A DNA stretch of 16,410 bases, from assembly GCA_002403995.1 (NCBI GenBank), contig DHIV01000105.1, positions 1 through 16,410 on the forward strand, read 5' to 3'. The position numbers and the translations under genes are program-made. Of this stretch, positions 7,355 through 14,094 are shown in pieces. How positions within the stretch are numbered: position 1 is the stretch's first letter; every line of letters begins with the position of its first letter. Source of the stretch: Gallionella sp. UBA4737 (GTDB lineage Bacteria; Pseudomonadota; Gammaproteobacteria; Burkholderiales; Gallionellaceae). The notes under the pieces were generated by a model. It did no database searches and was not told the origin of the DNA. It saw only the letters and a program-made list of their open reading frames with translations.

Positions 7355-7384
7355 TTCAAAACAAGCATCAAAACCAGTTATCAT
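7355..7384 (+). promoter_or_regulatory. candidate sigma-70 promoter for the sigma/anti-sigma pair
   Basis: TTCAAA (7355-7360, 4/6) and TATCAT (7379-7384, 5/6) are separated by 18 bp and point towards the ECF sigma gene 69 bp downstream. This would give basal, sigma-70-driven synthesis of the sigma/anti-sigma pair. The match is moderate and rests on position and consensus only. Confidence 0.35.
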
Positions 7385-7404
7385 TCGCCGTGCCTGCCAG
7401 TTCA

Positions 7405-7430
7405 TTCGGGCAGGACCGGGAAAAGGTTAC
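7405..7430 (-). promoter_or_regulatory. ECF SigF-type promoter GTAACC-N16-CGAA driving msrB-dipZ-msrA
   Basis: Read on the minus strand, GTAACC (7430-7425) is followed after exactly 16 bp by CGAA (7408-7405), pointing at msrB. This matches the -35/-10 motif I recall for Caulobacter SigF (GTAACC-N16-CGAA); AAC in the -35 is also typical of ECF promoters in general. The predicted start near 7398 leaves a leader of about 90 nt before msrB. The divergent gene encodes a sigma factor of this type, which strongly supports the assignment. Confidence 0.7.
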
Positions 7431-7452
7431 ATTATGGAATCACGGGGTTCGG

Positions 7453-7992
7453 ATGGCAGATGAAGCTGACAATCTGGAAGCGTTGATGAAGCAATTCCTC
7501 GACGGAGACCAGCGCGCCTATGCTGAAATACTTCAGAAAACCTCGCGATTCCTCAGACCATTTTTGGCAAAACGCCTCAGCTTCACCAATGAGGTGGATG
7601 ATGTGCTGCAGGAAATCCTGATCTCCATCCACAAGGCGCGCCATACCTACGATGGCAACCGCCCATACAAGCCCTGGGTGTACGCGATTGCCAGATTCCG
7701 TCTGCAGGATTATTTGCGTGCCCATTATTCCGACCAGCTGCATCACGCCGGCGCTTTGTCCGACATGGAAGAATTTTTGCCTGAGTCTGTAACCGAATCT
7801 GCCATCTCATACGAATCCATCAGTGGGGAAGTCGAGAAACTCGCCGAGAAACAGGCGACCATCCTGCGGCTGATGCACCAGGAAGGGTACACCGCCAAAG
7901 AAGTCGCCGAGAAGATCGGCATGAATGAATCTGCGGTAAAAGTCGCGGCGCACCGCGCCTACAAGATATTGCGCCAGAGATTGGAAAGATGA
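7453..7992 (+). CDS. ECF RNA polymerase sigma factor, SigF-like (NrsF-linked)
   Basis: Alternative sigma factor of 179 residues with only regions 2 and 4. Region 2 spans about residues 8-85, with VDDVLQEILISIHKAR and YKPWVYAIARFRLQDYLR (core binding and -10 recognition). Region 4 spans about 120-179, with the helix-turn-helix YTAKEVAEKIGMNESAVKVAAHR preceding the C-terminus (-35 recognition). The frame is open further upstream into msrB, but the first in-frame ATG after the promoter region is at 7453 and fits family length; the ribosome site is weak (CGGGG), and Met12 at 7486, with GGAAG before it, is an alternative. It overlaps the next gene by ATGA, and that partner is an NrsF/DUF1109 anti-sigma factor, which puts the sigma factor in the SigF-like group of Caulobacter and Azospira. 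The likely target is the divergent msrB operon. Confidence 0.9.
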   Translation: MADEADNLEALMKQFLDGDQRAYAEILQKTSRFLRPFLAKRLSFTNEVDDVLQEILISIHKARHTYDGNRPYKPWVYAIARFRLQDYLRAHYSDQLHHAGALSDMEEFLPESVTESAISYESISGEVEKLAEKQATILRLMHQEGYTAKEVAEKIGMNESAVKVAAHRAYKILRQRLER

Positions 7993-8627
7993 TGGGAAAT
8001 ATCGAAGAACTGATAAGCAGACTTGCGCAGGATGCGGCGACGGTGAAGCGCGTGCCCCATCCTTTCTTGCTCAGCATCGAATGGATGGCAGGCGCGGCGT
8101 TCTATCTGGCTGTGGCATTGATGATTTTCGGCACGCGCCATGATCTGTGGCTGAAGTTTCACGACTTCCGGTTCGCTGCCGAGATTGCGGCGCTGGCCGG
8201 CATCTTCATCTCCACTTCGTTGAGCGCCGCGCTGCTGTCGTTTCCCGACATGCACCAATTGCGCCAGGTTGTGTTTGCGCCGGTCATCACGTTCGCGCTA
8301 TTTGTGGCAGTGATGTTCCTCGCATGGCAGGCTGATAATCCGCCCGCACCGCTGCCCGTCCACAGTTTCGAGTGCACCCGGAGCATCGCCCTGCTTTCAT
8401 TGTTACCGGCAGCATGGATGTTCTATATGATGCGAAAATTCGCCAGCACGCACTATCACTGGGCAGGCAGCATCGCGTTTCTTTTCGCGTTCAGTGTCGG
8501 CGCATTGTGGGAGAGGTTACATGAACAAACCGACTCGATCATGCATGTCATCGAGTGGCATTACCTGCCCTTGATCGCTTTCGGCATCGCCGGATTGTGG
8601 CTTGGAAGAGTAATGTTGAAATGGTGA
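7989..8627 (+). CDS. nrsF: NrsF-family (DUF1109) membrane anti-sigma factor
   Basis: Predicted negative regulator of the preceding sigma factor. In Caulobacter, NrsF holds SigF inactive at the membrane until metal or oxidative stress. 212 residues: a short cytoplasmic N-terminus (1-26, ISRLAQDAATVKRVPHPF, the probable sigma contact) and about six membrane helices (roughly 33-49, 62-84, 95-113, 131-148, 157-174, 190-207), ending WLGRVMLKW as is typical for the family. The family usually carries two conserved cysteines. The first is present as Cys129 (FECTRSIALLSLLPA), but the second, normally in an LHC motif before the last helix, is replaced by Glu179 (RLHEQTDS). The start ATG overlaps the sigma stop by 4 bp, and a second ATG follows immediately. 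Function is inferred from family and coupling; I am confident of the family. Confidence 0.88.
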   Translation: MMGNIEELISRLAQDAATVKRVPHPFLLSIEWMAGAAFYLAVALMIFGTRHDLWLKFHDFRFAAEIAALAGIFISTSLSAALLSFPDMHQLRQVVFAPVITFALFVAVMFLAWQADNPPAPLPVHSFECTRSIALLSLLPAAWMFYMMRKFASTHYHWAGSIAFLFAFSVGALWERLHEQTDSIMHVIEWHYLPLIAFGIAGLWLGRVMLKW

Positions 8628-8702
8628 CGGACCGCTCACCACCGGAAACAAACACAACTCAAAATGCTGCGCGATCTGTACCGAAACAACCGGGATGATA
8701 GC

Positions 8703-8735
8703 CAACCCGCGCGCGGGATGCCCTCGCGTGGGTTG
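8703..8735. terminator. hairpin between convergent nrsF and diguanylate cyclase genes
   Basis: 11-bp stem CAACCCGCGCG (8703-8713) / CGCGTGGGTTG (8725-8735) with one G-T pair, continued after a C-T mismatch by GGG/CCC around an ATG loop. It sits just beyond the stop codons of two converging genes. There is no U-tract on either side, so it may be a transcription barrier or an RNA-end protector rather than a classical intrinsic terminator. Confidence 0.5.
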
Positions 8736-8742
8736 ATGGGCG

Positions 8743-10254
8743 TCAGATATTGAAAAACCGGACTTGATTGCGGCCGCTTTCTTTGGCTTGGTACATCACC
8801 ATATCGGCGCGTTTAAGAAGGTCATCCGGCCGGTATTCGTGGTTGATGAACATCACCACCCCGATGCTTGCCGTGCAATGATACACGACTGCAGTTTCCG
8901 CCTCGCCTTCATGCTGAAGCGTAAGCTTGTAAGGCCTGGCAAGAATGGCGCGAATTTTTTCGGCAACGATGCCCGTTTGAGCAATGGAAGATTTTTTGTT
9001 GGTACCCAGCTCGGTGAGCATCACCACGAACTCATCACCGCCGAAACGCGAGACCGTATCCATTTCGCGAACACAACTGATGATGCGGCGCGAAACTTCC
9101 ATCAACAGCAAGTCGCCCGCGCTATGTCCGTACTGATCATTCAGCGGCTTGAAATTGTCCATATCCAGAAACATCAGCGCGCCATAGCGGCCGGAGCGTT
9201 TGCTTGCGGCCATGGCCTGGTTCAGCCGGTCATCAAACATGCGGCGATTGGGCAGTTTTGTCAGTGAATCATAGAATGCCAGAGTCCGGATTTGATCTTC
9301 GGCCTGTATGCGCTCGGTGATATCGCGGGATACAACGACTACACGCGATGCATCGCCACGACTGTTTCTGATCATCCCCCCGCAGGATTCCATGTAGCGG
9401 ATATTGCCATCAGGCAGAACGAATCGGTATTCTATCCGCAGCCCGATACCGGTTTGTACGGTTTCCTTGAACACACGTCTGACATGTTCACGGTCATCAG
9501 GATGTATCTCCGCGAAAGAATCCGTACCCTTCATAAGTTCAGGGTCGCCAAACAACCGGGAGTATGAAGGGCTGTTGTAGAGACGTCGTCCTTCCAGATC
9601 AAGCACCGCAATAAAATCATCGGTATTCTCGGCGATCATGCGATAAAACTCTTCCTGCTCGCGCAGCGCCTCTTCGGAGCGCTTGCGTTCAGAGATGTCG
9701 GCCAATACGGTGCGCACTACGGGTGATTTGTCATCCTTCAGCAGGCGCAGGCTATCCAGCCTGACCTGACGACGCGTCTTGTCTCCACGCAAAACGGCCA
9801 ACTCACAGCTCAACTTGTCATCCGATTGCAGCACGCTGGTGAAATACTGATCCCAGCGATCGCGATCTTCCGGGGCAACGAAAGCGGCGAAGCGCTTGCG
9901 CATCAATTTGCCGCGCTCTTTTCCCAGCAGAGTAGCACCGGTAAGATTGATCTCGCCGATCAAGGCCTCGTGGCTAAGTGTGATATACCCGACGGGTGCC
10001 AGGTCATAGAAGTTGGTGTAACGGTCGCGTGACTCTTCTATCATGAGTTGCGCGCGTTGCAGCTCTTCGCTCTGCATCTCAAGCTCGATCTGGTATACCT
10101 GAAGCTCGTAAAGGATTTCCTCGGCTGGACGAGCCGGAGTATCAGCGTGCGGCATTTTTGCCAGCTTCTTTTCAGCCGCCGATCGCAGCGAGCGGGCGAA
10201 TTGCACCTCCTCCCCCGCATTTAGCATGTTAAGCTCTTTTGACTTGTTGCTCAT
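8743..10254 (-). CDS. PAS-PAS-GGDEF diguanylate cyclase
   Basis: Signalling enzyme that makes cyclic di-GMP from GTP under control of sensory domains. 503 residues from the chosen start (AAGGGGGAGG directly upstream; ATGs 22 codons earlier and 9 codons later are alternatives). An N-terminal helical region (45-75, ELQVYQIELEMQSEELQRAQ) precedes PAS 1 (about 80-190, with DLAPVGYITLS, ending ADISERKR) and PAS 2 (about 200-315, with HPDDREHV, ending RDITERIQAED). The GGDEF domain starts near 325 (FYDSLTKLPNRRMF). The active site GGDEF (405-409) is intact, and the product-inhibition I-site REMD (396-399) lies exactly five residues before it. There is no EAL or HD-GYP domain and no membrane segment, so it is a cytosolic cyclase with feedback inhibition. 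The PAS ligand cannot be deduced. It is monocistronic and divergent from the cfa cluster. Confidence 0.95.
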   Translation of the reverse strand: MSNKSKELNMLNAGEEVQFARSLRSAAEKKLAKMPHADTPARPAEEILYELQVYQIELEMQSEELQRAQLMIEESRDRYTNFYDLAPVGYITLSHEALIGEINLTGATLLGKERGKLMRKRFAAFVAPEDRDRWDQYFTSVLQSDDKLSCELAVLRGDKTRRQVRLDSLRLLKDDKSPVVRTVLADISERKRSEEALREQEEFYRMIAENTDDFIAVLDLEGRRLYNSPSYSRLFGDPELMKGTDSFAEIHPDDREHVRRVFKETVQTGIGLRIEYRFVLPDGNIRYMESCGGMIRNSRGDASRVVVVSRDITERIQAEDQIRTLAFYDSLTKLPNRRMFDDRLNQAMAASKRSGRYGALMFLDMDNFKPLNDQYGHSAGDLLLMEVSRRIISCVREMDTVSRFGGDEFVVMLTELGTNKKSSIAQTGIVAEKIRAILARPYKLTLQHEGEAETAVVYHCTASIGVVMFINHEYRPDDLLKRADMVMYQAKESGRNQVRFFNI

Positions 10255-10595
10255 GCCTCCCCCTTTGCAACTTTTTTCAGTATGGCATATCACACCAGTT
10301 CCGCAACACTTTTCAAACAATGGTTAATGGTTATTGAGCGAGTTATTCTGTATATGCCGAGCTTCAGCCACTGATAACAATTACTTAAGCGATTTCTTTG
10401 ATGCTTATTCCATTTCCGGTCAGATGAGACATCCGCTTTCTCCAGCCAGGCAGGATAATTCAATAGGTATTGTCCTATTGGTGGATTATGATGTTGTCTG
10501 TCTGTGCAGCTCCATAGTAAGGTTTAATCAGTATCAGCGGTTCATGGTAGACAGTTTCGGGCGGCATCACGGCATGATTGCGAGGGAGCAATGAC
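10255..10595. other. divergent intergenic region, cyclase / cfa cluster
   Basis: About 340 bp that must contain the promoters of both the diguanylate cyclase and the cfa cluster. An open frame at 10334-10594 has no ribosome site and no recognisable protein character. The clearest element is the inverted repeat at 10461-10480. I find no confident -10/-35 pair in either direction. Confidence 0.5.
10461..10480. promoter_or_regulatory. 7+7 bp inverted repeat, candidate operator upstream of cfa
   Basis: CAATAGG - TATTGT - CCTATTG, perfect arms with a 6-bp spacer, 116 bp before the cfa start codon. The dimension fits a dimeric repressor or activator site; alternatively it is a small RNA hairpin in the leader. 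No cognate regulator is identifiable. Confidence 0.35.
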
Positions 10596-11918
10596 ATGAG
10601 TCGAGAGCAAACCGAGCCATCTGACAAATCCATCAGCGGCGGGATCGATTATCCGGCACCGCCAAGAAAGCAACGCCGCACACTGGGCAATATGGTGTTT
10701 GCGACGGATAAGCTGCTGCTGAGGAGAATGCTGCGTGCCGTCGGCGATCCGCCCGTGCAGGTTGTGCTATGGAACGGGCAGGAAATTTCGAATCATCAGG
10801 GGAATGCAATAGCACGGGTCATCATTCGCGACCGTGGCGCACTATTCAAATTGGTCTCCCATCCCGAACTTTGCTTCGGCGAACTTTACTCGGCACAACG
10901 CATAGAAGTGCAGGGAAACCTGCTGGATTTTCTCGAAACGGTCTACCGGGTCTGGCTTCTGCACAACCAGGGCAAGATGGGCAAAAAACAGTTGGCTCCG
11001 TTCTATGACTCACGGCGCAACACTCTCAGCGGATCACGCCGCAACATCCACCACCACTACGATATCGGCAACGATTTTTACAAGCTCTGGCTCGATGAGC
11101 GCATGCTGTACACCTGCGCGTATTTCCCCAGCGAGGGCACCAGCCTCGAAGATGCGCAGCTTGCCAAGCTGGACCACGTATGCCGTAAACTGCGTTTGCA
11201 GCCGGGCGAAAAAGTGGTGGAGGCAGGCTGCGGATGGGGAGCCTTGGCGTTGCACATGGCCAAGCACTACGGCGTGCAAGTGACAGCCTATAACATATCC
11301 ACAGAGCAGGTCGCCTTCGCCCGGCAACGCGCTCAAGCAGAAGGGCTGGATGGGCAGGTCGTATACATCGAGGACGATTACCGTAACGTGAGCGGCGAGT
11401 TCGATGCTTTCGTTTCGGTCGGCATGCTTGAACATGTGGGGACAGATCATTATCAGGAGCTGGGTGAGGTTATCGACCGCAGCCTCAAGGAGAACGGGCG
11501 CGGCTTGATCCATAGCATAGGCCTGAATTACCCGCGCCCGATGGACGCATGGACCGAGCGCAACATCTTTCCCGGTGCCTGCCCGCCGAGTCTGGCGCAG
11601 ATGATGCAGATCTTCGAGCCATTCGATTTCTCGGTTCTGGACGTGGAAAATCTGCGGCTGCACTATGCCAAGACGCTGGAGCACTGGTTGCAGCGCTATG
11701 AGGATAATGTCGATCGCGTGACGGAAATGTTCGATCCGGCATTTGTGCGGGCATGGCGCTTGTATCTCTCCGGATCTCTGACCGCCTTCAAGATGGGGGG
11801 GATGCAATTATTCCAGGTGAGCTTCGCACGCGCGGGCCATAACCAGATCCCGTGGACCCGGCAATACCTGTACGAAACGCAGTACACCCCGTCAGGAGCA
11901 TCCAATGGAAAGCTGTGA
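10596..11918 (+). CDS. cfa: cyclopropane-fatty-acid synthase family SAM-dependent methyltransferase
   Basis: Transfers a methylene/methyl group from S-adenosylmethionine to the double bond of unsaturated acyl chains in membrane phospholipids, acting at the inner face of the membrane. 440 residues from the ATG preceded by GGGAG at 7 nt (a TTG 18 bp upstream is not needed). Residues 1-140 form the usual N-terminal domain; HHHYDIGNDFY (152-162) opens the catalytic domain; the SAM motif is VVEAGCGWGAL (207-217). Residues matching the E. coli CFA active site are seen: Cys in LYTCAYF, Glu in GMLEHVG, His in IHSIG and Tyr in LHYAKTLEHW. The gene overlaps the following flavoprotein gene by 14 bp, implying coupled translation. 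Simple cyclopropanation needs no flavoprotein, so a different methylated product is possible. Family certain, exact product not. Confidence 0.93.
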   Translation: MSREQTEPSDKSISGGIDYPAPPRKQRRTLGNMVFATDKLLLRRMLRAVGDPPVQVVLWNGQEISNHQGNAIARVIIRDRGALFKLVSHPELCFGELYSAQRIEVQGNLLDFLETVYRVWLLHNQGKMGKKQLAPFYDSRRNTLSGSRRNIHHHYDIGNDFYKLWLDERMLYTCAYFPSEGTSLEDAQLAKLDHVCRKLRLQPGEKVVEAGCGWGALALHMAKHYGVQVTAYNISTEQVAFARQRAQAEGLDGQVVYIEDDYRNVSGEFDAFVSVGMLEHVGTDHYQELGEVIDRSLKENGRGLIHSIGLNYPRPMDAWTERNIFPGACPPSLAQMMQIFEPFDFSVLDVENLRLHYAKTLEHWLQRYEDNVDRVTEMFDPAFVRAWRLYLSGSLTAFKMGGMQLFQVSFARAGHNQIPWTRQYLYETQYTPSGASNGKL

Positions 11919-13020
11919 CGCACTCATTGTCGGGGGCGGCCCCGCAGGATCGAGTTGCGCGTGGCAACTGCATCAGCATGGACTCGATGTGATGGTGATG
12001 GACAAATCGAGTTTCCCGCGCGACAAGGTCTGCGCCGGATGGATCACTCCGGCGGTAGCGCAAGCGCTGCAACTGGATACCGGTGATTATGCCCGGCAGC
12101 ATGTGTTGCAGCCGATCACGGCCTTCCGTACCGGCCTGATCGATGGCGAAGATGTGGAGACACGATATCCAACCACGGTCAGTTATGGCATACGACGCTG
12201 CGAGTTGGACAACTATCTGCTGCATCGCTCGGGCGCGCATTTGCGTCTGGGTGAGACGCTGGAGTCTTTGCAACGGGACTGCAGGCAGTGGATCATCAAT
12301 GGCGTCATCTCGACGCCGCTGGTCATCGGTGCGGGCGGACATTTCTGTCCGGTGGCGCGCTTCATGGGAGCGAAACTCGGGGCAGACGAGCCGGCCATAG
12401 CCGCCAAGGAGATCGAATTCGAGATGACTCCGGCACAACGCGATGATTGCCGAGTGCAGGGGGATACGCCCGAACTTTATTTTTGCCGGGATCTGCAGGG
12501 TTACGGCTGGTGTTTCCGCAAAGGGAACTATCTGAACATCGGGCTGGGCCGCGAAGACAACCACCTGCTCTCGGAACAACTCAAGGATTTTTGCGGCTTC
12601 CTCAAGCAGCGCGGCAGGATCCCGCAGGACATCCCCGACAATTTCCGCGGGCACGCTTATCTGTTGTACGGGCATGCAGTGCGCAAACAGCTCGATGACG
12701 GCATGCTGCTGGTCGGCGATGCGGCCGGGCTGGCCTACCCGCAGAGCGGCGAAGGGATACGCCCTGCGGTCGAATCCGGTCTGATGGCTGCGGCCACTAT
12801 CATCGAAGCCCGTGGAGACTACCGCCGTCAACAACTGCTGCCATATGCCAGCCGCCTGGCTGCGCGCTTTGACGCCGGAGCGGCATCGGGCAGCGCCGAG
12901 CCGTCATCCCTGCGCAAATTTCTCGCCGGGATATTGTTGAGCAACAGGTGGTTTACCCGCCATGTGGTGCTGGATCGCTGGTTTCTTCATACTCACCAGG
13001 AAGCTTTGCATACTGCTTGA
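11905..13020 (+). CDS. geranylgeranyl-reductase-family FAD-dependent oxidoreductase
   Basis: Flavoprotein of 371 residues in the p-hydroxybenzoate-hydroxylase-fold group that includes geranylgeranyl reductases and halogenases. The FAD Rossmann motif is at the start (ALIVGGGPAGSSCAW, 6-20), followed by FPRDKVCAGWITP (37-49) with the Cys43 position typical of the reductase family (P-x-K-x-C-x-G pattern). The second FAD motif VGDAAGLAYPQSGEGI lies around residues 270-285. Members reduce or otherwise act on isoprenoid or lipid double bonds. The gene starts within the 3' end of cfa (14-bp overlap, different frame), so the two products are very likely used together. A plausible role is redox processing of the methylated acyl chain, or of a quinone/isoprenoid lipid. 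The substrate cannot be read from sequence. It is followed after 41 bp by the CBS gene remnant. Confidence 0.85.
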   Translation: MESCDALIVGGGPAGSSCAWQLHQHGLDVMVMDKSSFPRDKVCAGWITPAVAQALQLDTGDYARQHVLQPITAFRTGLIDGEDVETRYPTTVSYGIRRCELDNYLLHRSGAHLRLGETLESLQRDCRQWIINGVISTPLVIGAGGHFCPVARFMGAKLGADEPAIAAKEIEFEMTPAQRDDCRVQGDTPELYFCRDLQGYGWCFRKGNYLNIGLGREDNHLLSEQLKDFCGFLKQRGRIPQDIPDNFRGHAYLLYGHAVRKQLDDGMLLVGDAAGLAYPQSGEGIRPAVESGLMAAATIIEARGDYRRQQLLPYASRLAARFDAGAASGSAEPSSLRKFLAGILLSNRWFTRHVVLDRWFLHTHQEALHTA

Positions 13021-13061
13021 GGCATTGGATATGCAATGTCTAAAAAATAACGGAGGTCGCC

Positions 13062-13477
13062 ATGCCTATCAGTGAAATCTGTAACCGCGAAGTCGTTATC
13101 GTGCAGCGCAACAACATCATGTCGGCGACGTGGTGGTGGTCGAAGAACGGGGCGGTGCAAGGGTTCCAGTCGGTATCGTCACCGATCGTGATCTGGTGGT
13201 GGAGATCATGGCTCCGGCAATCGACCAGATGGTCATCACCGTGGGCGACATCATGGTGCCCGAGCTTGTCACGGTCAAGGAAAATGCCGGCTTGTTCGAG
13301 ACGATCGAATATATGCGCGCCAAAGGGGTACGGCGCGTGCCGGTGGTGGATAAGGGCGGCGGGCTGGTTGGCATCCTTACCCTGGATGACCTGCTGGAAC
13401 TGCTCGCGGAAGAATTGCTGTCCCTCGCCAAACTGGTGAGGCATGAGCAGAAAACGGAAACTATGAGCCGTCGTTAG
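13062..13477 (+). pseudogene. CBS-domain protein gene, frame broken by a short deletion
   Basis: Originally a small protein with a tandem CBS pair (adenine-nucleotide-binding regulatory module). A good start exists (GGAGG 5 nt before ATG 13062) and reads MPISEICNREVVIVQRNN, the usual N-terminus of this family. From about 13115 the homologous sequence continues in another frame as HHVGDVVVVEERGG, then GIVTDRDLVVEIMAP, VGDIMVPELVTV and RRVPVVDKGGGLVGILTLDDL, ending at TAG 13477. The family segment normally between the two parts (a helix of about 11 residues, ending LMRE) is missing, so about 34 bp appear deleted, leaving CBS1 damaged and the frame shifted. CBS2 is intact in sequence. A GTG start at 13130 could make a 115-residue truncated product, but has no ribosome site. 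True deletion or assembly error cannot be told apart here. Confidence 0.75.
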
Positions 13478-13502
13478 TGCGGTTCGAATTCAGGAGAATA
13501 TC

Positions 13503-13892
13503 ATGCAGATCCCATTACAGATCACCATCCGTGGCATAGAGCATTCAGAGGCGCTGGAAACGCACATTCGTGACAAGGTCAACAAGCTGGAGGAATTCTT
13601 CGATCACATCACTTCCTGCCGGGTGGTGGTCGAATTGCCTCACAAGCACCATCAGCAGGGCAAGCAGTTCAATGTGCGCCTCGACATCGGCGTGCCGGGC
13701 AGCGAGATCGTGGTCAACCGCGACCATGCCGAAGATGTCTATGTGGCTTTGCGCGACGGGTTCGATGCTGCGAAACGCCAGATTGAAGAGTACGCGCGCA
13801 AAATACGCGGCGACATCAAGACGCACCAGCCCAGACAGCGTCCGGCAGAAAGCATCGATGCAGATGAGGTACAAGACGATGTGCAGCCATAA
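13503..13892 (+). CDS. hpf: ribosome hibernation promoting factor / RaiA family protein
   Basis: Short-form HPF/YfiA-type protein, 129 residues, that binds the decoding region of the 30S subunit and silences ribosomes in stationary phase or stress. The sequence shows the family beta-alpha-beta-beta-beta-alpha pattern: MQIPLQITIRGIEHSEALE, a helix with IRDKVNKLEEFF, CRVVVELPHKHH, FNVRLDIGVPGSEIVV, then AEDVYVALRDGFDAAKRQIEEY. The acidic/Gln-rich tail (about 105-129) is variable in the family, and no long-HPF dimerisation domain is present. AGGAGA lies about 6 nt before the ATG. It begins 25 bp after the CBS remnant and is probably transcribed with cfa and the flavoprotein. This makes sense as a stationary-phase or stress-type unit. 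Confidence 0.92.
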   Translation: MQIPLQITIRGIEHSEALETHIRDKVNKLEEFFDHITSCRVVVELPHKHHQQGKQFNVRLDIGVPGSEIVVNRDHAEDVYVALRDGFDAAKRQIEEYARKIRGDIKTHQPRQRPAESIDADEVQDDVQP

Positions 13893-14094
13893 GGGTGCGA
13901 TGAAACGCCTCTGCATATGATTTCAAGCTGCTTGAAGTGGCTGGAAAAAATTGCAGGGCGGTCAAAGTGAGCTGAAATATGTATAACCTGTCCCGGCGCA
14001 TATGCTGGATATGGGTTGCAGTTCTGTCCTGATCTGCACCGCTGTTGTAGCAGCCAATACCGGTTTGCTGCCCGGCGAAAAGGAGAAGATCGTT

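Noticed and set aside
7147..7452. Upstream extension of the ECF sigma factor frame
   Set aside because: It would overlap the msrB coding region and its promoter and makes a protein much longer than the family; homology begins only after Met at 7453.
7789..7815. Second GTAACC...CGAA pair, plus strand
   Set aside because: Spacing is 17 bp rather than 16, it is inside the sigma factor coding sequence, and no gene start follows at a sensible distance except nrsF, which is already coupled to the sigma gene.
10334..10594. 86-codon plus-strand frame upstream of cfa
   Set aside because: No ribosome binding site, no family resemblance, mixed codon character; it lies in the divergent promoter region and runs into the cfa start.
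14002..14094. N-terminal extension of the YbhB-like protein as a signal peptide
   Set aside because: The extension has no positively charged residues before the hydrophobic part and no ribosome site, while AGGAG precedes the ATG at 14095.
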